Assembly: GCA_018340375.1 (NCBI GenBank)
Contig: JAFFJZ010000009.1
Span: 21,530,501 to 21,594,500 of the forward strand
DNA length: 64,000 bases
DNA from: Gonatopus flavifemur
Lineage: Eukaryota; Arthropoda; Insecta; Hymenoptera; Dryinidae
Reading direction: 5' to 3'
Below, piece by piece: positions 59,701 through 64,000 of the stretch. How positions within the stretch are numbered: position 1 is the first letter of the stretch; each line of letters starts with the position of its first letter. The position numbers were made by a program, and so were the translations under genes. The notes beneath the pieces are model-generated. The model ran no database searches. It saw only the letters and a list, made by a program, of their open reading frames with translations, and was not told where the DNA came from.

Positions 59701-60269
59701 AAAAAGAACCGAAAATCCTATAAAACTTACTCCGGAAGAAATCAGACAATTATTCATATTTAGAGTGGAGGTATAATTTAAAACATAAAAATCATTCTTT
59801 CCTGAATAACATTTCTGAAATATATTGTGGATGTTGAAATATCGTGTTCCTATAGAAAACTGAAGATCTCGATAGTGCGATTGAAGATTTGAAGAAGAGA
59901 GTTCGAGAAAGGCGAGATACTTTTCAACCTCTCATTGCCCTCGTTGGACCTTTGGTCAAGATTGATGAAGTTTACACCATAGTCAATGAGCATAAATATA
60001 AAGTATCCACATGCTTAGAAGCTTTAGATTTAACGTTTAAAATATTTTTCACTTTGGATTGCGAATACCCAGCAGGAGCATCCAAGCTGTGGCAGTTCAT
60101 ACAACTCGCTCTTTACGATATCAAAATTCCTGGCGAAACCATTATAAAATCAGTGAAAGAACTCCTAGGTCTTGTAAATCAAGCATGTGCTAATGCAAAC
60201 ATTCTATCTGGAAATTCAAATGATTTTATCATCTCGTTGTTAAAGCATATTCTTATATTTTATTCTTGA
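56704..60269 (+). CDS. nine-exon gene, 517 aa, transposon-associated protein of unknown function
   Basis: All junctions have GT/AG and keep phase: 56704-56733, 56939-56998, 57412-57567, 57939-58114, 58451-58683, 58769-58947, 59275-59443, 59634-59770, 59856-60269. The start is the ATG giving MEKLICERME. The N-terminal ~85 residues are low complexity. Then come FLQSDTDGKLVLAHY, a conserved-looking TYIALSKAISTIFPGEAASTYY region, a charged RSGKRKRTENP stretch and a C-terminal domain with LVGPLVKIDEVYTIV and ALDLTFKIFFTLDCEYP. I recognise this domain order from uncharacterised insect and fish proteins found next to tnp2-like zinc-finger genes; I cannot name a biochemical role. It ends 95 bp before the next gene, same strand. 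No stop or frameshift, so purifying selection or a young copy. Confidence 0.72.
57649..57845. repeat. possible MITE in intron 3 of the 517-aa gene
   Basis: ACACTGTGGAAAA at the left and TTTTCTATACAGTG at the right are inverted ends; the interior is rich in GGAAAT/ATTTCC motifs that also pair. It lies wholly between exons. Confidence 0.4.
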
Positions 60270-60333
60270 AATATTTTATTTATGTCTTTCCATTCCTGTA
60301 CTTTTGGAATAATATTCTTCTAAAATCTTAAAC

Positions 60334-60339
60334 AATAAA
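60334..60339 (+). promoter_or_regulatory. AATAAA polyadenylation signal of the 517-aa gene
   Basis: Lies 65 bp after the stop at 60269 and 26 bp before the next ATG. The upstream transcript must end, and the next one begin, within about 100 bp, or the two share a transcript. Confidence 0.55.
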
Positions 60340-60364
60340 TGATTAATTAATCAACCATAAAACA

Positions 60365-62866
60365 ATGATTTCCTGCTTCGCGTGTGGAGAAAAGTTTGAA
60401 GACACTTCTGTGTTCATCCGTCATATACGTGCTACACATTCTGAATCGAAAATTTTCCATTGTAAAGAATCAAAATGTGATAAAACTTTTTCCTTGCTGG
60501 ACACTTTTGTTTGCCACCTTCGAAAAAAGCATATGGTTAAGGAATTTCTACCAATATCGCATGACAATGAAAGTGTACCACAACCGATATCTTTCATCGA
60601 ATCTGACGATTCAACCGATGAAGGACTTGCAATCAGTTGTCACGAAGTTTACCAAAACTTCTATGATTCGAGCGAATCTGATAATGATTTTGATTGGATA
60701 AACGATTATTCAGAATCCTCATTTATTTCAGAAAATCCCCAAACAAAATGTGTAAACAATGCAGCTCTAAACTTGATAAGTAAAATGTACAAGTATCCTG
60801 ATATACCAAGAAATAGAGTGGATGGTCTTATTACTGAAATGACAGAATTATTTGAATCGACGTTGAAATCTGTGAAAGAGGAAGTAACCAGTTGTATAAC
60901 ACAGTATGATTCAAAAGAAGAAGCTCTGTCGGATGTCCATGACATTTTTGAAGAATTTGCACAACCTTTTCGTAATTTGCACACTGAGAAACAACGTTTT
61001 GCACAATTCCGTCACAAAGGTACCTTCATCGCTCCTGAATCATACAAAATAGGTGAAAGATCGGAATATAAATACGAGGCCGCAGGTATGCATCAAGAAA
61101 ACGTTCCAGTTGTAGCTCAGTATATCCCTATGCGAAGAGTATTTAAAAAGTTTTTCGAGTTACCTGGAGTTTTAGAGAAAACCGTAGAATATATACATTT
61201 TTTAAATTCTTGCCATAAAATAATTTCAAACATAATTCAAACTCCTTATTGGAAGGAAAAATGTATTCAATATGGAGATAAACTTGTACTGCCTCTAATC
61301 ATGTACTTTGATGATTATGAGACCAACAATCCTCTGGGTAGTCACAAGGGCATAGCTAAATGTGGAGCTGTGTATTTAACCATTCCATGTCTACCACCAC
61401 AATTTCAATCCAAAATAGAAAATATATTCTTATTCGTTTTATTTAATACGTTAGATCGTGCAGTGTTCAAAAACTGTATGATATTTGAAAAAGTAATTCA
61501 AGAATTGAAGTTTTTACAGAATGATGGAATAACAATAACTCTTCCAAATGGCGAGGAAAACTTATATTTTGTTCTGACTTTGATAACTGGTGATAATCTC
61601 GGTCTCCATTCGATCCTTGGTTTTTCAGAAAATTTTCGTAAAGGGAATTTTTGTCGATTTTGTCTTATTAATGATAAAAACATTAATACAATTTACAAAG
61701 AAAATGACTGCATACTTCGCGATGAAAACAATTATGATGCAACGGTGTCGAATGATCTACCTTCGATGGGAATTAAAGAAAATTGTATTTTCAACAAATT
61801 ACCAGGTTTTCATGTGACTAAAAATCCAGCAGTTGATGTAATGCACGATTTTTTAGAAGGCGTTTGTAGATATGATCTCGGTCTTTTATTGCATCACTAT
61901 ATTTATGTCAAAAAAATAATCAGTTTAGAGCATCTCAATTTGAGATTACGTGCATTTCATTATGGTGCAAATTCTAATATAAATAAACCACCAGAAATCT
62001 TAGAATCGCACTTGAAAAATAAGTACATCATATTATCTAGTGCTGAAATGTTCAATCTCATAAAAAATTGGAATTTACTCATTGGTCTTTGCATTGATGA
62101 GAACGACGAACACTGGCCATTGTTGCTGATGCTGCAGGAGATTTTACAACTTGTATACAACACAAAAATTACCTCCGAAATGGCTGATGTATTGGAAGTG
62201 AAAATTGAAGAATATTTAATTTTGTTGAATGAGAAATTTCCTAACAGTTTGAAACCAAAACATCATTTTTTGGTTCATTATCCAAGATGTATGCGTTCAA
62301 TTGGACCTTTGTGGAACATCTCATGCATGCGCGGTGAAAGCAAACATCGCGAGGGGAAACAGATTTCTCGATCTGCCATATGCCGTATTAATGTATGTAA
62401 AACTATTGCTATTAAGCATCAATTAATTATGAATTATCGATTCCTCTCTCAAAATGTAATGTACCCTGAATATTTGTTCGGCCGTACTGAATTATTTTCA
62501 CTTTCAAAGGTACCTGATGCTGCACGTTATTTATTATCAACAATAACACCAGATCAAGTTTCTATTCCAAAATGGGTTAAATATTTGGGCAAAAAAATTA
62601 CGAAAGACAGTATAATAGTAACATTTTCTGAATCTGGCTCAATATGTCACATCGTTTTTCTAATCTTAATGCATGGTGAAGATAACTTTTCACTTTTAAC
62701 CAAAGAGATGAATGATTGTTTTATGAATAGACATTTGAGAGCGTATAAAATTTATAATACTGAGACCTTCCAGTGGAAACTATTACAACACGAAGAAATA
62801 AAAAATTCCCAGATAACTTATATGAATAAACTGTCAGATGGATACTATTATATCACACAAGATTGA
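60365..62866 (+). CDS. 833-aa tnp2-like protein with two C2H2 zinc fingers, intronless
   Basis: Two C2H2 fingers open the protein (C4, C7, H20, H25 and C33, C38, H51, H56), then an acidic linker (ESDNDFDWINDYSES). The core from about 315 has YFDDYETNNPLGSHKGI, residue ~407 GDNLGLHSILGF, then CRFC, ~491 VDVMHDFLEGVCRYD, ~630 KPKHHFLVHYP and ~655 MRGESKHREGK. These are the blocks of the Transposase_21/tnp2-like proteins (EnSpm/CACTA-type) abundant in hymenopteran and aphid genomes. Full length and uninterrupted. By family it would bind and cut the ends of its own transposon in the nucleus; catalytic residues cannot be assigned with confidence. It pairs with the 517-aa gene just upstream. A domesticated host role is possible but nothing here shows it. 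Confidence 0.75.
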   Translation: MISCFACGEKFEDTSVFIRHIRATHSESKIFHCKESKCDKTFSLLDTFVCHLRKKHMVKEFLPISHDNESVPQPISFIESDDSTDEGLAISCHEVYQNFYDSSESDNDFDWINDYSESSFISENPQTKCVNNAALNLISKMYKYPDIPRNRVDGLITEMTELFESTLKSVKEEVTSCITQYDSKEEALSDVHDIFEEFAQPFRNLHTEKQRFAQFRHKGTFIAPESYKIGERSEYKYEAAGMHQENVPVVAQYIPMRRVFKKFFELPGVLEKTVEYIHFLNSCHKIISNIIQTPYWKEKCIQYGDKLVLPLIMYFDDYETNNPLGSHKGIAKCGAVYLTIPCLPPQFQSKIENIFLFVLFNTLDRAVFKNCMIFEKVIQELKFLQNDGITITLPNGEENLYFVLTLITGDNLGLHSILGFSENFRKGNFCRFCLINDKNINTIYKENDCILRDENNYDATVSNDLPSMGIKENCIFNKLPGFHVTKNPAVDVMHDFLEGVCRYDLGLLLHHYIYVKKIISLEHLNLRLRAFHYGANSNINKPPEILESHLKNKYIILSSAEMFNLIKNWNLLIGLCIDENDEHWPLLLMLQEILQLVYNTKITSEMADVLEVKIEEYLILLNEKFPNSLKPKHHFLVHYPRCMRSIGPLWNISCMRGESKHREGKQISRSAICRINVCKTIAIKHQLIMNYRFLSQNVMYPEYLFGRTELFSLSKVPDAARYLLSTITPDQVSIPKWVKYLGKKITKDSIIVTFSESGSICHIVFLILMHGEDNFSLLTKEMNDCFMNRHLRAYKIYNTETFQWKLLQHEEIKNSQITYMNKLSDGYYYITQD

Positions 62867-63026
62867 ATACACAAAGAAGATATTTTATATATTTATAATT
62901 TATTGTTCATGTATTGAAATGGAATAATGAAAAATTGTATCAACATTGTAACACAACAATTTATATTAATATGATATCCAATTTAGTTGGGTATGCAAGA
63001 GCAAATATATTGCTGATACAATATTG

Positions 63027-63032
63027 AATAAA
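63027..63032 (+). promoter_or_regulatory. AATAAA polyadenylation signal of the 833-aa gene
   Basis: Lies 160 bp after the stop at 62866, with AT-rich DNA between. Confidence 0.5.
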
Positions 63033-63440
63033 GACTCATCATATCAATATTATGATATCCATTGCACTTGAAATATTCTTATTCTCTAGTCACAATTTTT
63101 CGTATACGTATCATCCTTACACAAATGATTTTTTGAATACCCAGGTAGCTCAAGAGTCCTAAAAGAGTTCTGTATAAATACATTGCATTTATTCCAAGTT
63201 CTTCTAAAACTCTCGTGCTATCTGAGTATGAATACTGTTTGTCGAAAAAAATGTTCAGAATCAATGTATAATGCAATAAATTTTCAAGTTCATTCCAATT
63301 ACTTTAGTAGGAATGATTTATGGGACTCTGATAGATTTTTTATGTATTGTCCACACAAAATCTACGAGTTTGGGCAAGTATATTATAAAGTTTGTATCAC
63401 AAAAACTTCATGCAATTTAAATATGGTTCATATGTATCCA

Positions 63441-63536
63441 AGTAGCAACCGAACGTTGTATACATACTATAAACGTTCATGGTATATCTAGATATACCAT
63501 GCACGTGAATAGTATGTATACAACATTCTGGTACTA
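63441..63536. mobile_element. 96-bp hairpin MITE, second copy of the 23594 family
   Basis: AGTAGCAACCGAACGTTGTA through a GGTATATCTAGATATACC centre to CAACATTCTGGTACT. The end and core motifs match the copy at 23594-23691. Confidence 0.7.
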
Positions 63537-63539
63537 CAA

Positions 63540-64000
63540 GTTACGTATACATGCTTATGCATTTTCCATAAAACTCTTCCAACATTTACATAACAAATCT
63601 ATGAAATTTTGTGAGGACTTTCGTTTTGAAATAATAATGTTTCTGCAATGAAATTCTATGAGAAATTAGTTGGGAAAATATGAAGCTCTCCTGTACCTCT
63701 TTTCACCACAGTATGTTCGATTTTTATTACTTCTATTTGAAAATCAAGTTATGAAATTGATAATAATAAATTATATAAGTATTATCCCTGACATTTGTTT
63801 CTATTATCTCCACTAAGAATATGAGTCACGTATCCTCAAAAATATTGAAATGAATTCTGAGAGTTTATACTTTTGTGTTTCATAAAATAGTTTCCGAAAT
63901 TTCATGCAGGGACCCTGAAATAATTATCTACGCTCCTGCGATCAACCTTTCTCGCGAGTGGTCCTGATTCGAAAATTTGATATATAAAGCAGTCTAATTC
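63540..64000. other. no gene recognised
   Basis: AT-rich DNA to the window edge. The right terminus of a transposon holding the two genes at 56.7-62.9 kb might lie here or beyond, but no inverted partner was found. Confidence 0.3.

Overview
This is an AT-rich eukaryotic window, almost certainly insect. Its spliceosomal introns, tnp2-type zinc-finger genes and dense Transib, mariner, hAT and piggyBac content fit a hymenopteran such as a parasitoid wasp, but that lineage call is inference. There is no operon structure, no rRNA, no CRISPR array and no recognisable host housekeeping gene. Nearly everything that can be explained is mobile DNA, much of it nested.

Layout. (1) 1-5140: a piggyBac-like relic on the minus strand is split by a 4.5-kb transposon (418-4907, ~95-bp inverted termini, candidate 5-bp target duplication ATCAT) carrying a decayed multi-exon transposase gene. 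(2) 5.7-12.4 kb: a 1.3-kb TA-flanked element, broken tnp2-like and hAT-like genes on the minus strand, and a possible small two-exon gene. (3) 13.2-15.2 kb: mariner-type element with a 354-aa transposase whose catalytic spacing reads DD41D; a second copy of the same 2032-bp length lies at 43.4-45.4 kb. (4) 15.6-24.9 kb: hAT-like pseudogene, tandem arrays of ~71 and 133 bp, tRNA-derived SINE-like heads, and several hairpin MITEs, one with an exact 8-bp target duplication. (5) 25.06-32.58 kb: a 7.5-kb Transib transposon with CACAGTG termini (the heptamer of RAG recombination signals), an exact 5-bp duplication GAGCG, inverted arms containing 121-bp repeats, and a three-exon RAG1-like transposase with one nonsense codon. 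A 1.85-kb palindromic element sits in its last intron. (6) 34.3-40 kb: a piggyBac-type MITE in TTAA, a CATATATGG-rich element, a second deleted Transib (36337-38689, duplication CGTTG) and more hairpins. (7) 45.75-54.25 kb: an 8.5-kb foldback element with ~0.68-kb inverted arms enclosing about 44 copies of a 163-bp satellite that switches orientation once. (8) 56.7-62.9 kb: two intact adjacent plus-strand genes, a nine-exon 517-aa gene and an intronless 833-aa two-zinc-finger tnp2-like gene, probably the coding part of one large transposon whose ends I could not find.

How it works together: the window is a graveyard with a few young residents. The two mariner copies and the gene pair at the right are open; the Transib gene has one visible stop. 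Target duplications of 2, 4, 5 and 8 bp fix many element borders and give an order of insertion. The most unusual objects are the RSS-ended Transib pair and the satellite-filled foldback element.
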